Assembly (NCBI GenBank): GCA_002380675.1
Contig: DFWB01000130.1
Span: forward strand, 1 to 9,274
Length of the DNA stretch: 9,274 bases
Source: Akkermansiaceae bacterium UBA4145
GTDB lineage: Bacteria; Verrucomicrobiota; Verrucomicrobiia; Verrucomicrobiales; Akkermansiaceae
Reading direction: 5' to 3'
In this document: in pieces, positions 1 through 6,854 of the stretch
Layout: each line of letters starts with the position of its first letter
Position numbering within the stretch: position 1 is the stretch's first letter
The notes under the pieces: model-generated
Told to the model about the DNA's origin: nothing
Seen by the model: only the letters and a program-made list of their open reading frames with translations
The model's database searches: none
Translations under genes and position numbers: made by a program

Positions 1-36
1 GGGAGCTTTCTTTGCAGCCTTCTTTTTCGCGGCCAT
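1..36 (-). CDS. N-terminus of a Lys/Ala-rich protein (partial, runs off left edge)
   Basis: Only the first 12 codons are inside the window, reading MAAKKKAAKKAP from an ATG at 36-34. Five of the 12 residues are lysine and five are alanine. Such a start is typical of histone H1-like or HU-like DNA-binding proteins, and of the lysine-rich leaders found on some DksA/TraR-type zinc-finger regulators; the fragment cannot separate these. No purine-rich ribosome-binding site precedes the ATG, but a good sigma-70-like promoter (65-94, minus) lies about 22 bases upstream of it, which supports a real start. The gene is divergent from scpB. The product is not identified; that this is the start of a gene is fairly likely. 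Confidence 0.6.
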   Translation of the reverse strand, partial: MAAKKKAAKKAP

Positions 37-64
37 GAGGTAATCTAATTACGGAAATTGCGCT

Positions 65-94
65 ATGATAACCCGCCAGAGGAGCGAACTTCAA
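65..94 (-). promoter_or_regulatory. Sigma-70-like promoter for the left-edge gene
   Basis: Read on the minus strand, a -35 box TTGAAG (94-89, 4 of 6 consensus matches) and a -10 box TATCAT (70-65, 5 of 6) are separated by 18 bases. Transcription would start near position 58, leaving a leader of about 22 bases before the ATG at 36. The arms of a 6-bp inverted repeat (72-77 and 101-106) lie on either side of the -35 box. This is a motif match by eye only. Confidence 0.45.
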
Positions 95-106
95 AGCGAG
101 GGCGGG
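72..106. repeat. Inverted repeat CCCGCC/GGCGGG around the -35 box
   Basis: CCCGCC at 72-77 and GGCGGG at 101-106 are perfect inverse complements with 23 bases between them. The left arm sits in the spacer of the minus-strand promoter and the right arm just upstream of its -35 box. This could be an operator with widely spaced half-sites, or chance in G+C-rich DNA. The rest of the 37-232 intergenic region shows only a weak stem, AGAGG (137-141) with CCTCT (148-152), and no clear scpB promoter. Confidence 0.3.
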
Positions 107-232
107 ATTGCCTACTGGCTTTCCACATACGCTGCAAGAGGAAAGTGCCTCTCTTCTCCCTTGATATTCACATTCTCTAGATCGTCCTGCGCTTGAATTT
201 GACCTCTGGCCTCCTAGGGTTCCCCCCGCCCT

Positions 233-979
233 ATGGATCTCCCCGCGGTCATTGAATCAGTCCTCATCGCCTCCGAAGAGCCCCTGAGCTCCTCGGAAAT
301 TGCCCGTTTGATCCGAAATCGACTAGCCGAGCTTGAGGATGGAATGGCTGACGAGGAACAACCTAGCGAGGCAGAGAGCGCCCTCGCTCAAACCTTCAAG
401 GAGCGCGCTAACGTCGATGAGGAGGCGGTAATTGAAGCTATTGATGCTCTTAACCGTAAGTATGACCGTGGCAAGCGCTCCTTCTCAGTGACGGAAAGGT
501 CAAAGGGATGGAAAATTTTTACCCGGCCTGAATATGGAGGATTCGTCCGCCAGCTCTTTCCTGGATTAAAGCCCCGACGCCTCAGCCCTCCTGCAATGGA
601 AACTCTGGCCATTGTGGCCTACCGCCAGCCAGTCACCAAGGCCTCCATTGAGCATGTGAGGGGGGTTTCCTCTGATAGTATTCTTCAAAAATTACTTGAT
701 CGGGAACTTATTAAAATCGCTGGGAGAGCAGACTTACCCGGCCGGCCTCTCCTCTACGGCACAACGGATTTCTTCTTCGAGCATTTTGGGATTAAATCTA
801 TCGACGAACTTCCCAATTCTGAGGAACTCCGCGCAGTCGAGCTGCCGGAGCCTCCACCCACTGAGGAACCCTCTGAAGGGACGGAGACAGGCGAACCTTC
901 ACAAGAGGAAAAACAACTTACACTCGCTGAGCCCTCTGAGGAAAACGTCCCCTCAGAGAAAGGAGAACTCGGCAGCTAA
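233..979 (+). CDS. scpB: Segregation and condensation protein B (ScpB)
   Basis: ScpB is the winged-helix (kleisin-associated) subunit of the bacterial Smc-ScpA-ScpB condensin, which compacts and separates chromosomes in the cytoplasm. The N-terminal winged helix opens with MDLPAVIESVLIASEEPLSS. The second winged helix, from about residue 117, carries the family core LSPPAMETLAIVAYRQPVT, then RGVSSDSILQKLL and GRPLLYGTTDFF. At 248 residues it is longer than the usual 180-200 or so. An acidic insert (about residues 32-60) lies in the first winged helix, and a Glu/Pro/Ser-rich tail (about 201-248) follows the conserved domain. The ATG at 233 is the only possible start after the in-frame TAG at 215-217. 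No clear ribosome-binding site precedes it. The usual partner scpA is not adjacent; pheA follows after 48 bp. Confidence 0.95.
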   Translation: MDLPAVIESVLIASEEPLSSSEIARLIRNRLAELEDGMADEEQPSEAESALAQTFKERANVDEEAVIEAIDALNRKYDRGKRSFSVTERSKGWKIFTRPEYGGFVRQLFPGLKPRRLSPPAMETLAIVAYRQPVTKASIEHVRGVSSDSILQKLLDRELIKIAGRADLPGRPLLYGTTDFFFEHFGIKSIDELPNSEELRAVELPEPPPTEEPSEGTETGEPSQEEKQLTLAEPSEENVPSEKGELGS

Positions 980-1027
980 CTCTTTTCAGGCTAGAGTTTC
1001 ACACCTATCCGTTCCAGCTACCAAAAA

Positions 1028-2098
1028 GTGTCTCTCGACGAAATCCGAAATAAAATCGATGCAATCGATCAGCAGCTGCTTGAACTTCTTTCGCAGCGGG
1101 CTGATCTCGTGCATGAGGTTGGCCTGATCAAGAAGCGCGACGGCCTCCAGATATACGCGCCCGACCGGGAAGATGCACTTCTGAGGAAGCTGGTCCAAAT
1201 GAATCAGGGAATTCTCCCGGAGAAGTCCATCCGGGCGATTTATCGGGAAATCATGTCGGCCGCACTCGCCCTCGAAGAGGACCTCAAAATTGCCTACCTT
1301 GGACCGGAAGGCACATGGACTCATCAGGCTGCGATCAAGAAGTTCGGGCACTCGGTCAACTACAACTCGCACTCAAGCTTTGCAGAGGTATTTGATGATG
1401 TAGCCCGGCGGCGAGCCGATTATGGTGTCGTTCCAATCGAGAATTCCACCGAAGGTGCAGTTTCCCATACACTTGACCTTTTTGTCGACTCCCCACTGAG
1501 GATCTGCGCCCAAATTCTCCTTCGGATCGAAAACAATCTTCTCGCAGCGATTCCACGCAAGAGCATCAAAACTCTATACTCTCATCCTCAGGTTTTTGGC
1601 CAATGCAAGAACTGGATCCTGCGTCATCTCCCGAATGCTGAACTGGTGGAAGTTTCATCAACAACCAAGGCCGCTCACCTCGCGAGAGAAAAAGGCCATG
1701 AGGGAGCCGCTGCACTGGGCGGAAAGCTGGCTGCCGAGCTAGCTGGCCTCGAGGTTCTGGAAGAGTCGATTCAAGATCGAGCGACCAACACAACCCGCTT
1801 CCTCGTTATTGGGGAAAAAACATGTCCCCCCACAGGCCGTGACCGCACCTCTATTCTCTTCTCGGTTAATGACCGCCCGGGATCGCTGGTTGCTGCCCTG
1901 AAGGCCTTCGATTCCTTTGAGATCAACATGTCCAAGATCGAGTCAAGGCCCTCCAAGCAGAAAGACTGGGAATACATTTTCTATGTGGATCTCGCCGGGC
2001 ATTGCGAGACAGAACAGGTGTCTTCTGCCCTCGTAGAACTTGAAAAACATTGCTCTCTCGTCAAGCTACTGGGCAGTTATCCTGATAGCGCCGAATAG
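1028..2098 (+). CDS. pheA: Bifunctional chorismate mutase / prephenate dehydratase (P-protein)
   Basis: Converts chorismate to prephenate and then to phenylpyruvate, the last precursor of phenylalanine. Residues 1-85 form an AroQ-type chorismate mutase with R7, R24, K35 and the R47-E48 pair in the positions of the E. coli active site. Residues 88-262 form the prephenate dehydratase domain, with IAYLGPEGTWTHQAA, VVPIENSTEGAV, and NTTRF (254-258) containing the catalytic threonine. Residues 274-353 form an ACT domain with GSLV (285-288, GALV in E. coli) and ESRP (305-308), the motifs that bind phenylalanine for feedback inhibition, so the enzyme is probably feedback-controlled. The start is GTG; an in-frame TAG at 992-994 and no other start codon between them support it. 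No Shine-Dalgarno motif is visible. At 356 residues it is complete and normal in length. It lies 48 bp after scpB and may be co-transcribed. Confidence 0.96.
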   Translation: MSLDEIRNKIDAIDQQLLELLSQRADLVHEVGLIKKRDGLQIYAPDREDALLRKLVQMNQGILPEKSIRAIYREIMSAALALEEDLKIAYLGPEGTWTHQAAIKKFGHSVNYNSHSSFAEVFDDVARRRADYGVVPIENSTEGAVSHTLDLFVDSPLRICAQILLRIENNLLAAIPRKSIKTLYSHPQVFGQCKNWILRHLPNAELVEVSSTTKAAHLAREKGHEGAAALGGKLAAELAGLEVLEESIQDRATNTTRFLVIGEKTCPPTGRDRTSILFSVNDRPGSLVAALKAFDSFEINMSKIESRPSKQKDWEYIFYVDLAGHCETEQVSSALVELEKHCSLVKLLGSYPDSAE

Positions 2099-2104
2099 CA
2101 GAGC

Positions 2105-2130
2105 GAGCACCTCGATTATTCGAGCAGCTC
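2105..2130. terminator. Imperfect hairpin between pheA and htpG (possible shared terminator)
   Basis: GAGC (2105-2108) pairs with GCTC (2127-2130). After a 2x2 mismatch, CTCGA (2111-2115) pairs with TCGAG (2120-2124) around a 4-base loop. The hairpin fills the 17-bp gap between the two convergent stop codons and covers the htpG stop (2116-2118). Neither side has a T-run, so it is not a classic intrinsic terminator, although its placement fits termination from both directions. Confidence 0.35.
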
Positions 2131-3957
2131 TCCAAGCAATTCGGCCATTCCCTCCGCTATCTCTGCAGTGTTGACCTCCATGCCTGCTGCAAGTAACGCA
2201 TGGTTCGTCAGTTGGTCGGCAACTTTTGACGCCAGCTCTCCTTGGTCCTCATGCATGGATGCAAGCTGACGAATGAGCGGATGACGAGGATTCACCTCAA
2301 GCTTGGCCTTCGATTCAGGAGCCTCCTGCCCCATCGCTTCCATCATTGCCCGCATCTGTGCATTCGGAGCATCCTCAGGAAGCAATGCCACCATGGGATG
2401 GTTGACTAATCTTTTTCCAGCATCAACCCGCGCGACACGACCTTCGAGCGCTGAATTCAACCACGAGATCAATCCTTCAGTCTCCTCCTCATTCAATGAG
2501 TCCTCCCCGCCCTCCTGAGGCAGGTCCTCCAATTCAATCCCGGACCGATTAGCAGCTACCAGCTTCTTCCCCTTATATTCCCTGAGACCTTCGAGGACAT
2601 AGTCATCAACCGCTTCAGTAAAGAATGCCACTTCCAGGCCCCTGTCTCGGAATCCCTCAAAATATGGACCCTTCTCAAGCACCTCACGGCTGGGCCCAAC
2701 CAGAAAATAAATCTCTTCCTGACCCTCCTTCATCCGATCCAGATAACCATCGAGAGAGGTGACCTCTCCCGAATCCGTCATGGAGGATTCAAATCGCAGG
2801 AGCCCTGCAAGCAGCTCCTGATGTGCCGGGGATGCGACAATGCCCTCCTTGAGAAAGCGGTTAAACCTCTCGTAAAATTGCTTGTAGTCTCCGGGAGAAT
2901 CTTCTGCCTGCTTCACGAGGAATTTGATGAATCGCTTTGTGATCACCTCATTGAGCTTCCGAACCAGGGCAGTATCCTGCATGGATTCCCTTGAAATATT
3001 CAGTGGCAGATCCTCGCTATCGACAACCCCTCTCAGAAATCGCAACCATTCTGGCAGAAGACCTTCTGGTTGCGCATCTATCAATACCTTGCGGCAGTAA
3101 AGAGCAACCCCGGGAGGCTGCGCTCCCAGACCCATGCGCTCCGCATTCTCCTCAGGAACGAAAAGAAGCGCATTAATTGCGAGCGGAGCGTCCGCGGAAA
3201 AATGCATGGTGTAGCGAGGATTGTCCATCGCGTGTGCCGTAAATTGGTAGAACTCCTTATATTGCTCGTCGGTCACCTCTTTTTTGGAACGCAACCACAA
3301 GGCTTCGACAGTGTTGACACGCTCACCGTTCAAATTCACCGGGAAGCCGACAAAGTTTGAATAGCGCTCCACGATTCCCCTGACTCTCTGGGTCTTCGCA
3401 AACTCCTCATGCTCCTCTTTCAGGTGCACCACGATCCGGGAACCCCTCCTTTGCCCTTCTACCCCATCAATGGTATAACCACTGGCTCCATCGCTCTCCC
3501 AGCGCAGATGCTCCTCATCCTCTTGCCACGAATGCGTAAACACCTCCACCTTATCAGCGACCATATAAGCGCTGTAAAACCCTACTCCAAACTGACCGAT
3601 CACGTCTGGCTTGGCTCCATCCTTCGTTTTCTCAAGAAACGCCTTGGTCCCAGAGTGGGCAATTGTGCCCAAATTCTCAGAGAGCTCATCGCGGGTCATA
3701 CCGATCCCGTAATCCGCAATGGTAATCGTCCTCGCAGCTTCGTCAGTAGTGACATTTACCTCAAGCGGAAGATCTCCCTCAAATATCTTATTCTCAGTCA
3801 GTTGAGTCATCCTCAGCTTCTCCAAGGCATCGGAGGCATTGGAAATTAACTCCCTGATGAAAATTTCCCTGTCGGTGTATAGGGAATGGATAACGATATC
3901 CAGAAGCTGGCGAACTTCTGCGTGAAATTCTTTGGTTTCACTGTCCTTCTTACTCAT
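2116..3957 (-). CDS. htpG: Molecular chaperone HtpG (bacterial Hsp90)
   Basis: ATP-dependent cytoplasmic chaperone that acts as a dimer with DnaK to remodel and stabilise client proteins. The N-terminal GHKL ATPase domain holds EIFIRELISNASDALEKLR, with catalytic E36 and magnesium-binding N40, then DYGIGMT from D82 and the lid segment IGQFGVGFYSAYMVADKV. The middle domain carries LNISRES with the ATP-contacting arginine at R323. The C-terminal dimerisation domain includes AMGQEAPESKAKLEVNPRHP. Its 613 residues match the usual 610-630, and there is no MEEVD tail, as expected in bacteria. Y83 stands where Asn or Ser is more usual in the DNGIGM motif, probably a neutral change. The ATG at 3957 fits the family N-terminus; only a weak AGAG lies upstream. 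It diverges from the FHA gene across 96 bp and converges on pheA. No CIRCE element is seen upstream. Confidence 0.98.
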   Translation of the reverse strand: MSKKDSETKEFHAEVRQLLDIVIHSLYTDREIFIRELISNASDALEKLRMTQLTENKIFEGDLPLEVNVTTDEAARTITIADYGIGMTRDELSENLGTIAHSGTKAFLEKTKDGAKPDVIGQFGVGFYSAYMVADKVEVFTHSWQEDEEHLRWESDGASGYTIDGVEGQRRGSRIVVHLKEEHEEFAKTQRVRGIVERYSNFVGFPVNLNGERVNTVEALWLRSKKEVTDEQYKEFYQFTAHAMDNPRYTMHFSADAPLAINALLFVPEENAERMGLGAQPPGVALYCRKVLIDAQPEGLLPEWLRFLRGVVDSEDLPLNISRESMQDTALVRKLNEVITKRFIKFLVKQAEDSPGDYKQFYERFNRFLKEGIVASPAHQELLAGLLRFESSMTDSGEVTSLDGYLDRMKEGQEEIYFLVGPSREVLEKGPYFEGFRDRGLEVAFFTEAVDDYVLEGLREYKGKKLVAANRSGIELEDLPQEGGEDSLNEEETEGLISWLNSALEGRVARVDAGKRLVNHPMVALLPEDAPNAQMRAMMEAMGQEAPESKAKLEVNPRHPLIRQLASMHEDQGELASKVADQLTNHALLAAGMEVNTAEIAEGMAELLGELLE

Positions 3958-4000
3958 GATAGAACTCTGGTTGGCGGGAACTAACCCGAGACGGCGCAGC

Positions 4001-4021
4001 TGTCAACCGGGCTGAAAGCCC
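4001..4021. promoter_or_regulatory. TTGACA box plus hairpin between htpG and the FHA gene
   Basis: On the minus strand a perfect -35 consensus TTGACA (4006-4001) faces htpG. The hexamer 17 bases on (3983-3978, TAGTTC) is a poor -10 box, so a standard sigma-70 promoter is only weakly supported. Next to it is a stem GGGCT (4009-4013) / AGCCC (4017-4021) with a 3-base loop. This may be a heat-shock or operator element of the divergent pair, or a chance stem. Confidence 0.25.
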
Positions 4022-4053
4022 ACCATTGCTGAAAACCTTCCCGTTACGAAATC

Positions 4054-4692
4054 ATGCCCCGAGTCTGTATCAACGTCCAAGGCAAGAATGCCCAGCCCTA
4101 CCGCTTCGCTCTCGACCGGAAAGTTGTCCGTATGGGGCGCTCGACAGATAATGATATCGTAATCGATTGCCCATCCGTTTCTTCCCACCACTGTGAGATG
4201 AAGCGCATTGAGGGAGGCTATATTCTTGAGGACAAGGATTCGACTAACGGAATCAAGCTGGATGATGATAGGATGGAGATTATCGACCTCGAAAACGACC
4301 TCGACATCCTCGTTGGGGACGCTGCCTTGGAGTTCGAACTGACCGACAAAGAGAAGGATGCACTGGCGGACGAGGACCACGTCCCCAAGCAGCGAGCTCC
4401 TCTCCCCAAAAAAAAGGAGACTAGTGAACCTCGTAAACGTCCCGCGCCGTCTGCTACTCCTTCCGTTCGTCCAGGTGTTCCGGCGCCTCTTGCCAGCACT
4501 CAAACATCCAGCGGCTCGAATTTTGCTATTACGATCGGGCTCCTTTTTCTCGTCCTGATGGCCTTTTACTTTGGCATGGCGAGCAAGCACACAAGCAAAT
4601 ACCCCGGCAAAGAGTGGTCTTCCAAGGGATTATGGGGTGATATGTGGAGCAATGGAATGTCGCCTAAAAAGAAACCTGCTACTCCAAAGTAA
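4054..4692 (+). CDS. FHA-domain protein with one C-terminal transmembrane segment
   Basis: FHA domains bind phosphothreonine peptides and usually link Ser/Thr kinase signalling to protein assembly. The domain covers about residues 1-96 and keeps the binding-site residues: G28-R29-S30, NDIVID (33-38), the S43-x-x-H46 pair in PSVSSHH, and STNG (63-66). A charged Lys/Pro/Ser-rich linker follows (about 97-153), then one hydrophobic helix at about 157-176 (FAITIGLLFLVLMAFYFGMA) and a 36-residue basic tail containing three tryptophans. The FHA domain should face the cytoplasm, leaving the tail outside the membrane; this orientation is inferred. I recognise no domain in the tail. No kinase or phosphatase lies nearby, and the gene is divergent from htpG. 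The ATG at 4054 gives a complete FHA fold but has no ribosome-binding site. The domain is clear; the cellular role is unknown. Confidence 0.9.
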   Translation: MPRVCINVQGKNAQPYRFALDRKVVRMGRSTDNDIVIDCPSVSSHHCEMKRIEGGYILEDKDSTNGIKLDDDRMEIIDLENDLDILVGDAALEFELTDKEKDALADEDHVPKQRAPLPKKKETSEPRKRPAPSATPSVRPGVPAPLASTQTSSGSNFAITIGLLFLVLMAFYFGMASKHTSKYPGKEWSSKGLWGDMWSNGMSPKKKPATPK

Positions 4693-4703
4693 GGCCCTTT
4701 CAC

Positions 4704-4725
4704 ACAAGCTACTCGTCAAGCTTGT
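4704..4725. terminator. Hairpin after the FHA gene (possible terminator)
   Basis: ACAAGCT (4704-4710) pairs perfectly with AGCTTGT (4719-4725) around an 8-base loop, starting 12 bases after the FHA stop codon. It lacks a T-run. It is the first of two hairpins between the convergent FHA and proA genes. Confidence 0.35.
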
Positions 4726-4732
4726 CAGGACC

Positions 4733-4746
4733 TGAGCCGGGGCTCA
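4733..4746. terminator. Hairpin after proA (possible terminator)
   Basis: TGAGC (4733-4737) pairs with GCTCA (4742-4746) around a CGGG loop, beginning 6 bases past the proA stop when read on the minus strand. It is short and has no T-run, so termination is only suggested by its place between convergent genes. Confidence 0.3.
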
Positions 4747-4751
4747 CTGCC

Positions 4752-6056
4752 TCAATACGGGGACTCCTTCAGCTGCCCATTTCCTCGGACCCGATATTGG
4801 TAGGACGTCAATTCGCGGAGGGCCATCGGACCTCTCGCGTGAATCTTGTCGGTGGATATCCCAATTTCTGCTCCAAATCCAAACTCCTCGCCATCACTGA
4901 AGCGGGTGGACAGATTGTGAAACGTGCACGCTGAGTCGACCTCCCTCAGAAACTTCTCTGCACTCTCCAGGTCGTCTGTGACAATACAGTCCGTATGATG
5001 AGAGCCATACAAGTTGATATGCTCGATTGCCTCCTCTTTAGAAGCGACCACCTTGATGGAAAGAATCAGATCGAGATACTCAGCTCGCCAGTCCTCTTCG
5101 GTTGCTACTCCCACCACTTCGCCCAGAATCTCCTCTGTTCGCTGGCATCCCCTTAATTCGACCCCCAGGCAGGCAAGAGAGCTGGCAACCTCAGGAAGTA
5201 GTTTCTCAGCTACTCCCTCATGCACGAGGAGAGTTTCCAGAGCATTACAGACGCCGGGCTTTTGCGTCTTTGCGTCGACCGTGATCAGGCGAGCCATCTC
5301 CAACTCTGCCGCTTCATCGACAAATACATGGCAGATGCCATCGTAATGCTTGATGACCGGCATTCGCGCCAGAGATACCACCGTTTCGATCAAACCCTTA
5401 CCTCCCCGTGGAATAATCAGATCGAGGTAACGATCCATGGAGGCCATCTCCTTCACGCTTTCCCTGTCAGTGAACGGCACCAGTTGAATAGAAGATGGAG
5501 GAAGCCCCTCGGCCTCGCCTCCGGTTTGCAACGCGTCACAGATCGCCCGATTTGAGTGAATCGCCTCGGATCCGCCCCGCAAAATAGTCGCATTTCCGGA
5601 CTTGAGACAGAGAACTGCAGCGTCACTGGTCACATTGGGACGACTCTCAAAAATGATCCCTATCACGCCTATTGGAACCCTGACCTGCTGGATTTTCATC
5701 CCGTTCGGCCGTTCCTTTTCATCAAGAACATCGCCGACAGGATCAGAGAGCTGAGCTACTTGCTCGACCCCGTCAGCCATAGCCTCCAGACGAGATTCAT
5801 TCAGCCGCAGTCGATCCAGCATCGCACTACTGAGTCCGTTTTCCCGGCCGTCCTCCAGATCCTTTGCGTTTTCGGATAGAATCACAGTCGCCTGAGACCG
5901 CAATTCAGCCGCCATCGCCCTTAAAATAGAATTCTTCTGATCGGCAGCCAGATTAGCCAGAGCGTGTCCAGCTGCTCTGGCCCTTTTGCCCATCGCATAA
6001 ATCTCCTCGTGGATAGCTTCTGGGCTCAGACTTTCACTTCCACTCATGAGAGGCAT
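4752..6056 (-). CDS. proA: Gamma-glutamyl phosphate reductase
   Basis: NADPH-dependent reduction of gamma-glutamyl phosphate to glutamate-5-semialdehyde, the second step of proline synthesis in the cytoplasm. This is an aldehyde dehydrogenase-superfamily protein of 434 residues, normal for the family. The catalytic cysteine is C270 in KPGVCNALET. Other family signatures are VPIGVIGIIFESRPNVT (127-143), LKSGNATILRGGSEA, and near the C-terminus STRFSDGEEFGFGAEIG followed by STDKIHARGPM. The loop before it reads FHNLSTRF, where FHNAS or YVNAS is common. The start is either the ATG at 6056 or M4 at 6047; neither has a good ribosome-binding site, and the first is kept because it leaves the shorter gap to proB. 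It lies 18 bp after proB and appears to be the last gene of argS-proB-proA. Confidence 0.97.
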   Translation of the reverse strand: MPLMSGSESLSPEAIHEEIYAMGKRARAAGHALANLAADQKNSILRAMAAELRSQATVILSENAKDLEDGRENGLSSAMLDRLRLNESRLEAMADGVEQVAQLSDPVGDVLDEKERPNGMKIQQVRVPIGVIGIIFESRPNVTSDAAVLCLKSGNATILRGGSEAIHSNRAICDALQTGGEAEGLPPSSIQLVPFTDRESVKEMASMDRYLDLIIPRGGKGLIETVVSLARMPVIKHYDGICHVFVDEAAELEMARLITVDAKTQKPGVCNALETLLVHEGVAEKLLPEVASSLACLGVELRGCQRTEEILGEVVGVATEEDWRAEYLDLILSIKVVASKEEAIEHINLYGSHHTDCIVTDDLESAEKFLREVDSACTFHNLSTRFSDGEEFGFGAEIGISTDKIHARGPMALRELTSYQYRVRGNGQLKESPY

Positions 6057-6074
6057 TCTATAGATTCAAAATTC

Positions 6075-6839
6075 TCACTCGCCAACCGGGAACCTTGTTC
6101 CAAGGCCACCGCCCTCCAAAATCTGGGCAAGTCGATCCGGTCGGCGCCCATTTGCAATGACAGTCTCCACTCCCTGTTCAACTGCAAACTTCACCGCCCT
6201 AAGTTTGGATTCCATTCCTCCAATCGCAAACCTTCCCTTTTCCTCCTTGGCGTAAGACATGACCTCGCCGACAGAGGCGACCTCTTCCACGATTTTCTCT
6301 GAATCTGGAGGATACAACCCATCCACAGTCGTCAACAGTATCAGCATCCGCGCCGAAACAAGGCCCGCAACCCGAGCGGATAACATATCATTATCTCCGA
6401 CACTTAATTCTTCGACCGCGACCGAATCATTCTGGTTGATCACCGGCACGATACCCTGCTCATCAACAAGACGCCCAAGAAGAGCGCTGACCCGGCTACG
6501 GCGATCATCGTTTTCAAGATCAGCCGCAGTGAGAAGAAGCTGCGCCACACTAAGGTCAAAGCTTCGAAAAAGATTTTCGTAGGCATGCATGAGCCGGGTC
6601 TGACCCACGGCGGCAGCTGCTTGCCGTGCAGATACATCATCCGGATACTCCTTGAGGCCAAGGGCGGAAATACCAGCTCCTACTGCCCCAGACGAGACCA
6701 GGACCACACGCTTACCTTGGTCGGGCAGATCCGCGAGTGCATTGACCAGGCGAGCAAGCGACGCGCTATCCAATGTCCCATCCTTCCGAGTGAGAACACC
6801 GGTACCCACTTTCACAACAATCGCATCCCTTCCGATCAT
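6075..6839 (-). CDS. proB: Glutamate 5-kinase, short form without PUA domain
   Basis: Phosphorylates glutamate to gamma-glutamyl phosphate, the first and usually proline-inhibited step of proline synthesis. The product goes to ProA, encoded 18 bp downstream. The 254 residues form one amino-acid-kinase domain: VVKVGTGVL with K10, VLVSSGAVGAG (46-56), VPVINQNDSVAVEE, VGDNDMLSA and IGGMESKLRA. E. coli ProB has about 367 residues because of a C-terminal PUA domain; here the protein ends right after the kinase fold (GLGTRFPVGE), so the PUA domain is naturally missing. Many bacteria have this short form and it should be active. The ATG at 6839 has a purine-rich AGGAAAG close upstream, one of the few Shine-Dalgarno-like sites in the window. 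It starts 15 bp after argS. Confidence 0.96.
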   Translation of the reverse strand: MIGRDAIVVKVGTGVLTRKDGTLDSASLARLVNALADLPDQGKRVVLVSSGAVGAGISALGLKEYPDDVSARQAAAAVGQTRLMHAYENLFRSFDLSVAQLLLTAADLENDDRRSRVSALLGRLVDEQGIVPVINQNDSVAVEELSVGDNDMLSARVAGLVSARMLILLTTVDGLYPPDSEKIVEEVASVGEVMSYAKEEKGRFAIGGMESKLRAVKFAVEQGVETVIANGRRPDRLAQILEGGGLGTRFPVGE

Positions 6840-6854
6840 CTTTCCTACTACCTG

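Noticed and set aside
37..232. Possible small gene or RNA in the left intergenic region
   Set aside because: No convincing start with coding character, no tRNA or riboswitch fold recognised, and only weak stems.
696..1127. Plus-strand open frame bridging scpB and pheA
   Set aside because: It is out of frame with both well-supported genes and has a Ser/Arg/Leu-rich translation typical of shadow frames.
3070..3849. Plus-strand open frames antisense to htpG (3070-3360, 3409-3849)
   Set aside because: They lie fully inside the conserved htpG coding region, and their translations show no domain.
4003..4590. Long minus-strand open frame (195 codons) antisense to the FHA gene
   Set aside because: It covers a gene with clear FHA motifs on the plus strand, and its translation is low in complexity and matches no family I know. 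It is a shadow frame.
6075..6150. ProB seemed truncated compared with E. coli
   Set aside because: The kinase fold is complete and the missing part is the PUA domain, which is absent from many natural ProB proteins. No remnant or frameshift is visible.
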